DNA of 64,000 nucleotides from UBA3537 sp964219345 (GTDB lineage: Bacteria > Bacteroidota > Bacteroidia > Flavobacteriales > Flavobacteriaceae): contig CAXPPN010000047.1 in the NCBI GenBank assembly GCA_964219345.1, positions 1 to 64,000 of the forward strand, given 5' to 3'. Below the pieces are notes generated by a model that was not told where the DNA came from, made no database searches, and worked only from the letters and a program-made list of their open reading frames with translations. The position numbers and the translations under genes were made by a program. Position 1 is the stretch's first letter; each line of letters begins with the position of its first letter. Shown here in pieces: positions 52,393-61,651 of this stretch.

Positions 52393-53325
52393 ATGAGTAC
52401 TCTTCTTGAAGCAACTAATATTTCCAAAAACTTCGGTGAATTTCAAGCACTCTCCGATGTTTCAATTCAAGTTCCAAAACATAGTATTTTTGGGCTTTTA
52501 GGTCCAAATGGGGCTGGAAAAACAACCCTTATTCGCATCATCAATCAAATAACCATGCCAGATGTTGGTCATGTGATTTTAGATGGCGAGCCACTAAAAC
52601 CAGAGCATGTCCAATATATTGGATATTTGCCAGAAGAGAGAGGGCTCTACAAATCAATGAAAGTTGGCGAACAGGCCTTGTACTTGGCGCAACTCAAAGG
52701 GTTAAGTTATAGGCAAGCAAAACAGAGACTTAATCATTGGTTTGAAAAATTTGAAATTAGTCATTGGTGGGATAAAAAAATTGAAGAACTTTCTAAAGGA
52801 ATGGCGCAAAAAATACAATTTATTGTAACTGTTTTGCATCAACCAAAACTTTTAATTTTTGACGAACCATTCTCGGGTTTTGATCCGATAAATGCTAATC
52901 TTATTAAGGACGAAATCTTACAACTTAGAGACGAGGGCGCAACGGTTATTTTTTCAACACACCGTATGGAATCCGTTGAAGAATTATGCGATCATATTGC
53001 GTTGATTCATCAATCAAAAAAAATATTAGATGGGAACCTTATCGACATAAAACGTAAACACAAAACAAACACATTTGAAGTTGGCTTATCTTCCAGTAAT
53101 TTAAGAGACTTAGAAAGACAAATTTCAGCGCGTTTTGACATTTCTCCTGCAGATTTTAGATCTCTTGAGAATGATTTAAAATTAAATATAAAATTGAAGG
53201 CATCCGAAACCCCAAACGATTTGTTAACTTTTTTAAATGCTAATGCATATGTCAATCATTTTGTAGAACTGATTCCAAATGCCAACGATATTTTTATTCA
53301 AACTGTAAAAAACAACTCATTATGA
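52393..53325 (+). CDS. ABC transporter ATP-binding protein (ABC-2 type exporter)
   Basis: The 310-residue ATPase has Walker A GPNGAGKTT (about 36-44), the signature LSKGMAQ, and Walker B LLIFDEPFSGFDP with the H-loop STHRMES. A C-terminal extension (about 220-308) follows, as in NatA-like exporters. Its stop overlaps the start of the permease (ATGA at 53322-53325), so the two form one exporter. The substrate is not known; sodium or drug export is only a family guess. Confidence 0.93.
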   Translation: MSTLLEATNISKNFGEFQALSDVSIQVPKHSIFGLLGPNGAGKTTLIRIINQITMPDVGHVILDGEPLKPEHVQYIGYLPEERGLYKSMKVGEQALYLAQLKGLSYRQAKQRLNHWFEKFEISHWWDKKIEELSKGMAQKIQFIVTVLHQPKLLIFDEPFSGFDPINANLIKDEILQLRDEGATVIFSTHRMESVEELCDHIALIHQSKKILDGNLIDIKRKHKTNTFEVGLSSSNLRDLERQISARFDISPADFRSLENDLKLNIKLKASETPNDLLTFLNANAYVNHFVELIPNANDIFIQTVKNNSL

Positions 53326-54626
53326 ACCACTTACCTTTAATCATCAAAAGAGAATATTTGGCTAAAGTTAAGAATAAGTCGTTTATTTTGATGACATTTT
53401 TGAGTCCTCTTATTTTGGTAGGACTTCTATCACTAGTCGCCTATTTAACAAGTGTAAATAATGAAAAAGTCCGTACAATTGGTGTATTAGATGAAGCAGG
53501 GTTTTTAAGCGAAACACTTGTTTCTACAGATCAAATGATTTATGAAAACTTCAATGATATTAGTTTGGAAGAGGCTAAAAAATTATCAAATGAGAATAAT
53601 TCTTATGGATTGTTGCACATACCCAATTTAGCCATTGATGAGGTTTCAAGTCAAATTAAATTTTATTCAGAAGAATCTCCATCGTTAAGTTTGATTTCAA
53701 ATTTGGAATCAAAAATTGAAAAACGTCTTGGTGAACTCAAACTAAAGAAATTAGGAGTTGATTTGAGTAAAATTAAAGCCGCAAAAACCTATGTAGATAT
53801 AAATCAGGAAGACTATCAGGGAGTAAAAACGTCAAAGACTGGAAGTTTCTTAAAGTTAATTTTTGGTGGTGCTGCGGGCTATTTGCTTTTTATGTTTATT
53901 GTAATTTATGGCAACTTGATAATGCGTAGCGTTATTGAAGAAAAAACAAGTCGAATTATTGAAGTCATAATTTCTTCTGTAAAACCCATACAATTAATGC
54001 TAGGTAAAATCTTTGGAACCTCACTAGCAGGAATTACTCAATTTGCCATTTGGATTCTATTAATCGGTGTTTTGTCTGTAGTATCCTCTTATATTTTTGG
54101 GGTAGATATCTCAGCCACACCACAACAAGAACTAATGTCAGGTGCTGTTCCTGATGTGAATGCCAATGCTGAACTTCAGGCAATTATCTCAGAATTTCAT
54201 TCTTTACCATTATTGAATTTAGTAGTTGCTTTTATTTTATTTTTTGCTGGGGGGTATTTACTTTACAGTTCACTTTATGCAGCCATTGGCGCAGCAGTAG
54301 ATAATGAAACCGATACACAACAATTTTTAATGCCTATTGTGATGCTTTTGGTGGTAGGGTTTTATGTTGGTTTCTTTACCTCATTAGAAGACCCTCATGG
54401 TACTATTTCAAAAGTTTTTTCTTATATTCCATTCACATCACCAATTGTAATGCTTATTCGTATTCCTTTTGGTGTTCCAATTTGGGAGCAAGCTTTGTCC
54501 TTTGCAATTTTGATATTTACGTTTGTAATCACAGTTTGGATTGCGGCCAAAATTTATCGTGTTGGAATTTTGATGTATGGAAAAAAACCAAGTTATAAAG
54601 AGCTTATAAAGTGGTTGAAATATTAA
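53322..54626 (+). CDS. ABC-2 type transporter permease
   Basis: The 434-residue membrane protein has an N-terminal span (about 22-42), a large extracytoplasmic domain (about 45-170), and five further spans, with SVIEEKTSRIIEVIISSVKPIQLMLGKIFG (about 205-234), the hallmark of the NatB/ABC-2 permease group. With the overlapping ATPase gene it forms a complete exporter. The substrate is unknown. Confidence 0.92.
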   Translation: MNHLPLIIKREYLAKVKNKSFILMTFLSPLILVGLLSLVAYLTSVNNEKVRTIGVLDEAGFLSETLVSTDQMIYENFNDISLEEAKKLSNENNSYGLLHIPNLAIDEVSSQIKFYSEESPSLSLISNLESKIEKRLGELKLKKLGVDLSKIKAAKTYVDINQEDYQGVKTSKTGSFLKLIFGGAAGYLLFMFIVIYGNLIMRSVIEEKTSRIIEVIISSVKPIQLMLGKIFGTSLAGITQFAIWILLIGVLSVVSSYIFGVDISATPQQELMSGAVPDVNANAELQAIISEFHSLPLLNLVVAFILFFAGGYLLYSSLYAAIGAAVDNETDTQQFLMPIVMLLVVGFYVGFFTSLEDPHGTISKVFSYIPFTSPIVMLIRIPFGVPIWEQALSFAILIFTFVITVWIAAKIYRVGILMYGKKPSYKELIKWLKY

Positions 54627-54653
54627 AATATTAGCGTTTAAACCCAAAAAAAG

Positions 54654-55820
54654 ATGTCAAAAATATTAATAATAGAAGACGAAGAAGCAATCCGCCGTGT
54701 TTTGGTAAAAATCTTAACGGAAGAAAATAAGGATTATCAAGTTTCTGAATCTGAAGATGGACTGGCTGGAATTGAATTGATTAAAGCATCAGATTTTGAT
54801 TTAATATTATGTGATATTAAAATGCCAAAGATGGACGGTGTTGAAGTTTTGGAGGCAGTCAAAAAGATAAAGCCAGAAATTCCAATTGTAATGATTTCTG
54901 GACACGGCGATTTGGATACTGCCGTTAACACCATGCGTTTGGGTGCCTATGACTATATTTCAAAACCACCAGATTTAAATCGCCTTTTAAATACCATTAG
55001 AAATGCTCTTGACCGAAAAAAATTGGTTGTAGAAAATAAACGTCTGAAACGAAAAATAAGTCAGAAGTATGAAATGATCGGCGAAAGTGCGCCAATTTCA
55101 AACATAAAGACGATTATTGAAAAAGTAGCGCCTACTGAAGCTCGTGTTCTTATTACAGGGACAAATGGAACAGGAAAAGAGCTAGTTGCACATTGGTTGC
55201 ATCAAAAAAGTGAACGTTCTAGAGGGCCCATGGTAGAAGTGAATTGCGCGGCTATTCCAGCAGAACTTATTGAAAGTGAGCTTTTTGGGCATATCAAAGG
55301 GGCTTTTACAAGTGCTCATAAAGACCGTGCTGGAAAATTTGAGGCTGCAAACAAAGGCACTTTATTTTTAGATGAAATTGGCGATATGAGCTTGTCTGCT
55401 CAAGCCAAAGTGTTGCGTGCACTGCAAGAAAATAAAATTCAGCGTGTAGGAAACGATAAAGACATAAAAGTGGACGTAAGAGTTGTTGCAGCGACCAATA
55501 AAGATTTAAAAAAGGAAATTGCTGAAGGTCGTTTTAGAGAAGACTTATACCATCGGCTTGCTGTAATTCTTATAAAAGTACCAGCATTAAATGACAGACG
55601 AGATGATATTCCGCTATTGGTTGACTTTTTTAGTGCCAAAATTGCATCGGAACAAGGAACAGCAAAAAAACAATTTTCAGAAGCTGCTCTAGAGCTTTTA
55701 AAGGGCTACAATTGGACGGGTAACATCAGAGAATTGCGCAATGTAGTTGAGCGTCTAATAATACTTGGTTCTGATGAAATCTCAGAAAATGATGTTATTT
55801 CTTTTGCCAGTAAATCTTAA
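54654..55820 (+). CDS. NtrC-like response regulator (receiver plus AAA+), no DNA-binding domain
   Basis: The 388-residue protein has a receiver domain (about 1-120, phospho-acceptor Asp54 in LCDIKMPKMDG) and a sigma-54-activating AAA+ domain (about 140-380) with Walker A-like GTNGTGKE, the loop GAFTSA in place of GAFTGA, and the arginine-containing ends REDLYHRLAV and WTGNIRELRNVVERL. It ends there: the C-terminal Fis-type helix-turn-helix of NtrC is absent. It could act from solution on sigma-54 without a fixed enhancer. No histidine kinase is next to it. Confidence 0.92.
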   Translation: MSKILIIEDEEAIRRVLVKILTEENKDYQVSESEDGLAGIELIKASDFDLILCDIKMPKMDGVEVLEAVKKIKPEIPIVMISGHGDLDTAVNTMRLGAYDYISKPPDLNRLLNTIRNALDRKKLVVENKRLKRKISQKYEMIGESAPISNIKTIIEKVAPTEARVLITGTNGTGKELVAHWLHQKSERSRGPMVEVNCAAIPAELIESELFGHIKGAFTSAHKDRAGKFEAANKGTLFLDEIGDMSLSAQAKVLRALQENKIQRVGNDKDIKVDVRVVAATNKDLKKEIAEGRFREDLYHRLAVILIKVPALNDRRDDIPLLVDFFSAKIASEQGTAKKQFSEAALELLKGYNWTGNIRELRNVVERLIILGSDEISENDVISFASKS

Positions 55821-55887
55821 ATATTTTATGAAATTATTATAATATAAAAAACTTAGTAATTTTATTTTTACACCCAAATCCAATTTT

Positions 55888-57291
55888 ATGAAATTTAAAA
55901 TTTTAGCTACACTTTTAAGTCTGAGCTTCTTTGCTTTTTCACAAGACGATTCAAAACAACTTGAAAAAATTTATAATACATCACTTACCAATGGGAAAAG
56001 TTATGAGTGGTTATCCTACTTATCAAATGAAATAGGAGGGCGTTTGTCGGGTTCATTAAATGCAGAACTTGCCGTAGAATACACCAAAAAGGAATTAGAA
56101 TCACTCGGCTTAGATAAAGTTTGGCTTCAACCTGTAATGGTACCAAAGTGGGTGCGTGGTAATCCTGAATTTGCATATATAGAAACCGCTCCTGGAAAAA
56201 CAATTCCAGTAAATCTTTGTGCTTTAGGAGGCTCAGTATCTACACCACTTCAAGGCATTAAAGCACAAGTGGTTGAGGTTCAAGGTATCGAGGACTTAAA
56301 ACTGATGAATCGTTCAGAGGTTGAAGGAAAAATAGTATTTTTCAACCGTCCCATGCAAGCCGATTTAATACAAACCTTTGAAGCTTATGGAGGATGTGTG
56401 GACCAACGTTATGATGGTGCTAAAGAAGCTGGCAAACTTGGTGCGTTGGGTACTATAGTCCGATCGATGAATTTGCGCTTGGATGATTTACCTCACACTG
56501 GAGCAATGTCATATGGAGATACACCAATAAAGCAACGTATTCCGTCGGCGGCCATCAGTACAAACGATGCAGAACGCTTGAGCGGTATGTTAAAAATTGA
56601 CCCAAATATTAAATTTTATTTCAAGCAAAACTGCAAACAACTCAAAGATGTTCAATCTTATAATGTTATTGGCGAAATTAAAGGTAGTCAATTTCCAAAT
56701 GAAATTATTGTAGTTGGTGGTCATTTAGACTCATGGGATTTGGGCGATGGCTCACACGATGATGGCGCAGGATGTGTACAGTCTATGGATGTATTACGTC
56801 TTTTGAAAGAAACTGGAATTCGTCCAAAACGCACCATACGAGTAGTACTATTTATGAATGAAGAAAACGGATTACGGGGCGGTCGAAAATACGCAGAAGT
56901 AGCCAAGAAAAAAGGTGAAAAACATGTTTTTGCTTTAGAAAGCGATTCAGGTGGATTCACGCCAAGAGGGTTTTCATTTAGCGGACCAGATTATAAAATC
57001 AATCAAATTTTAAAATGGAAACCTCTTTTTGAACCCTATTTAATTCATTATTTCAAAAAAGGAGGAAGTGGAGCGGATATTGGACCCCTTAAAAATGATG
57101 CTATTGTTTTGGCAGGATTACGTCCAGATTCTCAGCGTTATTTCGATCATCACCATGCTTCGAATGATACTTTCGATGCGGTAAATAAACGCGAATTGGA
57201 ATTGGGTGCAGCAACCATGACTTCGCTAATTTATCTTATTGATAAATATGGATTCAATGCGATTCAAAGTAAAAATCAATTGAAAGATTAA
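55888..57291 (+). CDS. M28-family aminopeptidase, secreted
   Basis: The 467-residue protein has a signal peptide (about 1-19, LSLSFFAFSQ), a protease-associated domain insertion (about 110-235) and the M28 zinc-peptidase core. The metal ligands are visible in GGHLDSWDLGDGSHDDGAG (about 276-294), MNEENGLRGG (about 324-333), ESDSGG and HHHASNDTFD (about 430-439). Similar proteins act as aminopeptidase or carboxypeptidase Q-type enzymes. It fits the same peptide-feeding habit as DPP III and DPP IV in this window. It is convergent with kdsA. Confidence 0.9.
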   Translation: MKFKILATLLSLSFFAFSQDDSKQLEKIYNTSLTNGKSYEWLSYLSNEIGGRLSGSLNAELAVEYTKKELESLGLDKVWLQPVMVPKWVRGNPEFAYIETAPGKTIPVNLCALGGSVSTPLQGIKAQVVEVQGIEDLKLMNRSEVEGKIVFFNRPMQADLIQTFEAYGGCVDQRYDGAKEAGKLGALGTIVRSMNLRLDDLPHTGAMSYGDTPIKQRIPSAAISTNDAERLSGMLKIDPNIKFYFKQNCKQLKDVQSYNVIGEIKGSQFPNEIIVVGGHLDSWDLGDGSHDDGAGCVQSMDVLRLLKETGIRPKRTIRVVLFMNEENGLRGGRKYAEVAKKKGEKHVFALESDSGGFTPRGFSFSGPDYKINQILKWKPLFEPYLIHYFKKGGSGADIGPLKNDAIVLAGLRPDSQRYFDHHHASNDTFDAVNKRELELGAATMTSLIYLIDKYGFNAIQSKNQLKD

Positions 57292-57308
57292 AAATATTTT
57301 AGTTTAAT

Positions 57309-58127
57309 TTAAAGACTATTTATTGTCTTTCTAATCTTAGAAAGATTAGTTAGAAGTTTCTCTAAGTGATTTAAATTCAGCATATTAGCACCATCACTTT
57401 TGGCATTTGCAGGGTCAAAGTGAGTTTCTATAAATAAGCCATCAACATGATTGACAACACCCGCTCTAGCAATGGTTTCTATCATTTCTGGGCGACCACC
57501 TGTTACACCACTATTTTGATTTGGTTGCTGCAATGAATGTGTAACATCCAAGACTGTTGGTGCAAACTGTTTCATAGTTGGAATCCCTCTAAAATCTACA
57601 ATCATATCTTGGTATCCAAACATTGTTCCTCGATCTGTGATCCAAACTTTTTCGTTGCCAGAGTCTTTCACTTTTTGTACCGTATGTTTCATAGCTTCAG
57701 GACTCATAAATTGTCCTTTTTTAAGATTAACCACTTTTCCAGTTTTTGCAGCCGCTACTACCAAGTCCGTTTGACGTATAAGAAATGCTGGGATTTGCAA
57801 AACATCAACATATTGTGCTGCCAAAACGGCATCGCTTACTTCATGAATGTCTGTTATGGTTGGAATATCAAATGTTTTTGAAACTTTTTGAAGAATTTTT
57901 AATGCTTTTTCATCACCAATACCTGTAAAACTATCAATTCGACTGCGGTTTGCTTTTTTAAAACTACCTTTAAAAACAAAAGGAATTTCCAGTTTATTTG
58001 TAATCTCACAAATGCGTTCTGCAATTTGAAGTGCCATTGTTTCTCCTTCTATGGCACACGGACCTGCAAGTAAAAAAAACTGATTTGAATTGGTGTGTTT
58101 TAACTTTGGTATGGACTGAAGTTGCAT
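57309..58127 (-). CDS. kdsA: 3-deoxy-8-phosphooctulonate synthase
   Basis: KdsA condenses phosphoenolpyruvate with arabinose-5-phosphate to make KDO-8-P for the lipopolysaccharide core. The 272-residue protein shows FLLAGPCAIEGE (about 18-29), VFKGSFKKANRSRIDSFTGIG, QIPAFLIRQTDLVVAAAKTG, and the metal-binding region PTVLDVTHSLQQPN. Length fits. A -7-like TATATTTG lies at 58146-58153 on the minus strand. Confidence 0.95.
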   Translation of the reverse strand: MQLQSIPKLKHTNSNQFFLLAGPCAIEGETMALQIAERICEITNKLEIPFVFKGSFKKANRSRIDSFTGIGDEKALKILQKVSKTFDIPTITDIHEVSDAVLAAQYVDVLQIPAFLIRQTDLVVAAAKTGKVVNLKKGQFMSPEAMKHTVQKVKDSGNEKVWITDRGTMFGYQDMIVDFRGIPTMKQFAPTVLDVTHSLQQPNQNSGVTGGRPEMIETIARAGVVNHVDGLFIETHFDPANAKSDGANMLNLNHLEKLLTNLSKIRKTINSL

Positions 58128-58145
58128 TGATTTTTATTTATGATG

Positions 58146-58153
58146 CAAATATA
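58146..58153 (-). promoter_or_regulatory. possible -7 element for kdsA
   Basis: TATATTTG on the minus strand fits TAnnTTTG and is 18 bases before the kdsA ATG. No clear -33. Confidence 0.4.
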
Positions 58154-58209
58154 AACAATTTTGGAGGCTACTATACATTAATAATTCTCTGTAATCCTAA
58201 AATTAAGTG

Positions 58210-58217
58210 TACCTTTG
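58210..58217 (+). promoter_or_regulatory. possible -7 element for typA
   Basis: TACCTTTG fits TAnnTTTG and is 22 bases before the typA ATG. No clear -33 upstream. Confidence 0.45.
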
Positions 58218-58239
58218 CACGCTCAAAAGGGTGTAAAAT

Positions 58240-60039
58240 ATGGACCAAGTTAAAAATATTGCAATTATTGCCCATGTCGATCATGGTAAAACAACGTTAG
58301 TTGATAAAATTTTATATCACTGTCAATTATTTCGTGAAAATGAAAATACAGGAGATTTAATTTTAGATAATAATGATTTAGAGCGTGAGCGTGGAATTAC
58401 CATCACTTCCAAGAATGTATCTGTAGTTTATAAGAATACAAAAATTAATATTATTGATACGCCTGGTCACGCAGATTTTGGAGGTGAAGTCGAGCGTGTA
58501 CTTAATATGGCAGACGGCGTTTTACTTCTTGTTGACGCCTTTGAAGGTCCAATGCCACAAACGCGCTTTGTTCTTCAAAAAGCCATTCAAATGGGACTAA
58601 AACCATGTGTGGTAATCAATAAGGTTGATAAAGAAAATTGTACCCCTGATGAGGTTCACGAAGCTGTTTTTGATTTAATGTTTGAATTGGAAGCCGAAGA
58701 ATGGCAATTGGATTTTCCAACCGTATATGGGTCTGCCAAAAACAATTGGATGAGCGAAGATTGGAAATCAGAAACAGACTCTATTGCACCACTTTTGGAT
58801 ATGGTGATAGATCATATTCCTGCCCCAAAATTTGATGAAGGCACTACACAAATGTTAATTACATCTTTGGATTATTCGTCATTTACAGGAAGAATAGCGA
58901 TTGGTCGTCTTCAAAGAGGTACCTTGAGTACAAATCAAACGGTATCTCTAATAAAAAGAGATGGTTCAATATTAAAATCAAAAATAAAAGAGCTTCATAT
59001 TTTTGAAGGTTTAGGAAGAAAAAAAGTAGATACTATTTCTGCTGGAGAAATATGTGCGCTTGTTGGTTTGGATGGTTTTGAAATTGGCGATACAATTGCC
59101 GATGCAGAAAGTCCTGAGGCATTAGAAACCATTGCAATAGATGAGCCTACAATGAGTATGCTTTTTACTATAAATGATTCTCCATTTTTTGGAAAAGATG
59201 GAAAATTTGTAACATCTAGACACTTAAAAGAACGTCTGGAAAAAGAGCTTGAAAAAAACTTAGCACTTCGTGTGGAAGAAACCAACAGTGCCGATAAATT
59301 TATGGTTTTTGGTCGTGGGGTTTTGCATTTGTCTGTTTTGATTGAAACCATGCGAAGAGAAGGCTATGAGCTACAAATTGGCCAGCCACAGGTTATTATC
59401 AAAGAAATGGATGGTGTAAAATGTGAACCTATAGAAGAAATGACTATTGATTTACCAGAACATATTTCGGGAAAAGCAGTAGAGATGGTCACTATGCGAA
59501 AAGGTGAGCTTTTGAGTATGGAAATCAAAGGTCAGCGTATGGTTTGCCAATTCATAATACCATCACGTGGCATTATTGGACTTAGAAATCAATTGCTTAC
59601 CGCAACAGCAGGAGAAGCCATAATGGCACATCGTTTTAAAGAATATCAGCCTCTTAAAGGTGGTATTCCAGAACGTCAGAACGGCTCATTGGTATCTATG
59701 GAAAATGGAACTGCAATTCCATATTCTATTGATAAACTTCAGGAGCGTGGAAAGTTTTTTGTTGATCCAGGAGAGTCTATTTATGAAGGCCAAGTGATTG
59801 GAGAAAATTCTCGTGGCGATGACATGGTCGTAAATGTTACTAAAACAAAAAAACTAAGTAACGTTCGTAGCGCTGGTGCAGACGACAAGACAAAAATTGT
59901 ACCTGCGATAAAATTTTCTTTGGAAGAAGCTCTAGAATATATTCAAAAAGACGAATATGTAGAGGTTACACCAAGCCATTTAAGATTAAGAAAAATTTAT
60001 CTTAAAGAAGTCGATCGTAAACGAAATAAAGCATTGTAA
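58240..60039 (+). CDS. typA: ribosome-associated GTPase TypA/BipA
   Basis: The 599-residue translational GTPase has G1 AHVDHGKTT (about 10-18), G2 RGITITSK, G3 DTPGHADF (about 68-75), and G4 NKVD (about 127-130), then domains II and III, the EF-G-like domain V and the BipA-specific C-terminal domain ending in RKIYLKEVDRKRNKAL. It binds ribosomes and supports assembly and stress adaptation. Length matches the family. The next gene starts 2 bases after its stop. Confidence 0.96.
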   Translation: MDQVKNIAIIAHVDHGKTTLVDKILYHCQLFRENENTGDLILDNNDLERERGITITSKNVSVVYKNTKINIIDTPGHADFGGEVERVLNMADGVLLLVDAFEGPMPQTRFVLQKAIQMGLKPCVVINKVDKENCTPDEVHEAVFDLMFELEAEEWQLDFPTVYGSAKNNWMSEDWKSETDSIAPLLDMVIDHIPAPKFDEGTTQMLITSLDYSSFTGRIAIGRLQRGTLSTNQTVSLIKRDGSILKSKIKELHIFEGLGRKKVDTISAGEICALVGLDGFEIGDTIADAESPEALETIAIDEPTMSMLFTINDSPFFGKDGKFVTSRHLKERLEKELEKNLALRVEETNSADKFMVFGRGVLHLSVLIETMRREGYELQIGQPQVIIKEMDGVKCEPIEEMTIDLPEHISGKAVEMVTMRKGELLSMEIKGQRMVCQFIIPSRGIIGLRNQLLTATAGEAIMAHRFKEYQPLKGGIPERQNGSLVSMENGTAIPYSIDKLQERGKFFVDPGESIYEGQVIGENSRGDDMVVNVTKTKKLSNVRSAGADDKTKIVPAIKFSLEEALEYIQKDEYVEVTPSHLRLRKIYLKEVDRKRNKAL

Positions 60040-60040
60040 A

Positions 60041-60271
60041 ATGGAGTTTTTTGGGATTGAAATAGCAGAATTGGTGGGGTATATTGCGACTGTGGTTTTG
60101 CTGACTTCCTTTACTATGAAACGTTTGAAGTCATTAAGGATTATAAATTCCATAGCGTGTTTACTTTTTGTTGTATATGGAATTATGTTATCCAATGCAT
60201 GGCCTATTATTATTTCCAATGCGGCTATTTTTACAATAAATTTCTATTATTTATTTCTAAAGAAAAATTAG
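60041..60271 (+). CDS. YgjV-like small membrane protein
   Basis: The 76-residue protein has three hydrophobic segments (about 10-25, 34-51, 54-72), a pattern close to YgjV-type inner-membrane proteins: LVGYIATVVLLTSFTMKRLKSLRIINSIACLLFVVYGIML. The gene is 2 bases after typA and is probably co-transcribed. Function unknown. Some databases give small proteins of this type a misleading uroporphyrinogen decarboxylase name. Confidence 0.7.
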   Translation: MEFFGIEIAELVGYIATVVLLTSFTMKRLKSLRIINSIACLLFVVYGIMLSNAWPIIISNAAIFTINFYYLFLKKN

Positions 60272-60362
60272 TAACTTCACAAGCATTAATAGAATTCAAA
60301 AATAGATTCTATTATTTAGCGTTCACATATTGTGTGATTGTTGAAGCGTTTAATTTTTTTGA

Positions 60363-61649
60363 GTGAAACTACCACAATTCATAACCAACAATTTAATTTT
60401 AAAAATCACCTCATTAAATTCTGTGGTTGTTGGTGTTCGACTTCTAATTTCGTTGGTTGTTCAGAATCTTTTGGCACAGTATACAGGGCAATCTGGAATT
60501 GCAAAAGTGGGCCAGATTAGGAATATATCAGCCATGCTAATGAGTCTGTCGTCACTAGGGGTTTTTAATGGTATTGTTAAATATGTTGCGGAGTATAAAA
60601 ATAATCAAGAAGGGCTTAAAAAATTATTTTCTACAGTATATGTATTGTCAACCTTAGCCACCCTTTCTTTGTCGTTGGTTCTATTTTTTTGTTCTGAAAA
60701 TCTTTCTAATTGGTTGTTTTTTTCAAAATCATACGCTTATGTCTTTCAATTATTGGCAGTTACCACTCCGTTCATTGCTATGAATCGTATTTTTAATGGA
60801 GTTATCAATGGGCTTTCTGCTTATAAAATCAATGCAAAAATTGAACTTATTTGGTATTTTCTAGCATCGTTATTGTTAGTAGTGAGTTTATTTTTTTATA
60901 ATATTCAGGGGGTGCTGTTGGCAATAGCCATAACCCCTATTATTCAATTTTCGGTACTCATTTTTCTTTTTGGAAAAACATTAAGAGAATACATTGATTT
61001 TAAACAACTTTCTTTTCAAACGCCTCTTTTAAAAACACTACTCGGATTTGCTCTAATGTCATTTGTAGGCACTGTTTTTTTGAATTTCATTGAAATTGAA
61101 TTAAGAACTTTAATTTCTCAACGTGTGAGTGAAAATGAAGCTGGAGTTTGGACGGCTATGTCTTCAATTTCGAAAATATATATGCAATTTTTGACAATAA
61201 TCTTTCCAATCTACGTCTTACCATATTATACAGAAATAAAGACTATTGCTGGTCTAAAAAAACAAGCTATAAAAATATATGCTTCATTACTTCCTTTGAT
61301 TGTTTTAGGAATGCTTTTGGTTTATTTATTTAAAAATCAAATTGTTAAAATTATCTATACCGACGATTTTCTATCAATGATTCCTCTTTTTAAATGGCAG
61401 TTATTAGGCGATTTTACTAGATTTTTAGCTGTAGTTTTGGCCTACTATTTCCTTTCAAAAAATGCTTTCAAATATTTTATATCTATAGAGCTAATCTCTC
61501 TAATTTTATATTTCTTTTTCTCTAAAGAATTTATTACAATTTATGGTACAGAAGGAGTTGTATTAGCCAATTTTGTACGCTATGTATGTTACTTGTTGTT
61601 GGTTGTTTTTTCTGTTATTCATTATTTTAGACGACAAAATAAACTCTGA
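60363..61649 (+). CDS. O-antigen translocase / polysaccharide flippase (Wzx-like)
   Basis: The 428-residue membrane protein has about 12 spans in two bundles and a MATE/Wzx-like N-terminus (ITSLNSVVVGVRLLISLVVQNLLAQYTGQSGIAKVGQIRNI). It begins with GTG at 60363, just after a TTTTTTTGA stretch; no ATG gives a better lead. Wzx-type proteins move lipid-linked sugar repeat units across the inner membrane. It is followed 2 bases later by a phosphoethanolamine transferase-like gene and then a glycosyltransferase, which supports a surface polysaccharide role. Confidence 0.87.
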   Translation: MKLPQFITNNLILKITSLNSVVVGVRLLISLVVQNLLAQYTGQSGIAKVGQIRNISAMLMSLSSLGVFNGIVKYVAEYKNNQEGLKKLFSTVYVLSTLATLSLSLVLFFCSENLSNWLFFSKSYAYVFQLLAVTTPFIAMNRIFNGVINGLSAYKINAKIELIWYFLASLLLVVSLFFYNIQGVLLAIAITPIIQFSVLIFLFGKTLREYIDFKQLSFQTPLLKTLLGFALMSFVGTVFLNFIEIELRTLISQRVSENEAGVWTAMSSISKIYMQFLTIIFPIYVLPYYTEIKTIAGLKKQAIKIYASLLPLIVLGMLLVYLFKNQIVKIIYTDDFLSMIPLFKWQLLGDFTRFLAVVLAYYFLSKNAFKYFISIELISLILYFFFSKEFITIYGTEGVVLANFVRYVCYLLLVVFSVIHYFRRQNKL

Positions 61650-61651
61650 AT

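Noticed and set aside
57327..57344. Inverted repeat CTTTCTAA-TC-TTAGAAAG as terminator of kdsA
   Set aside because: It lies inside the last codons of kdsA and has no T-run after it; probably chance.
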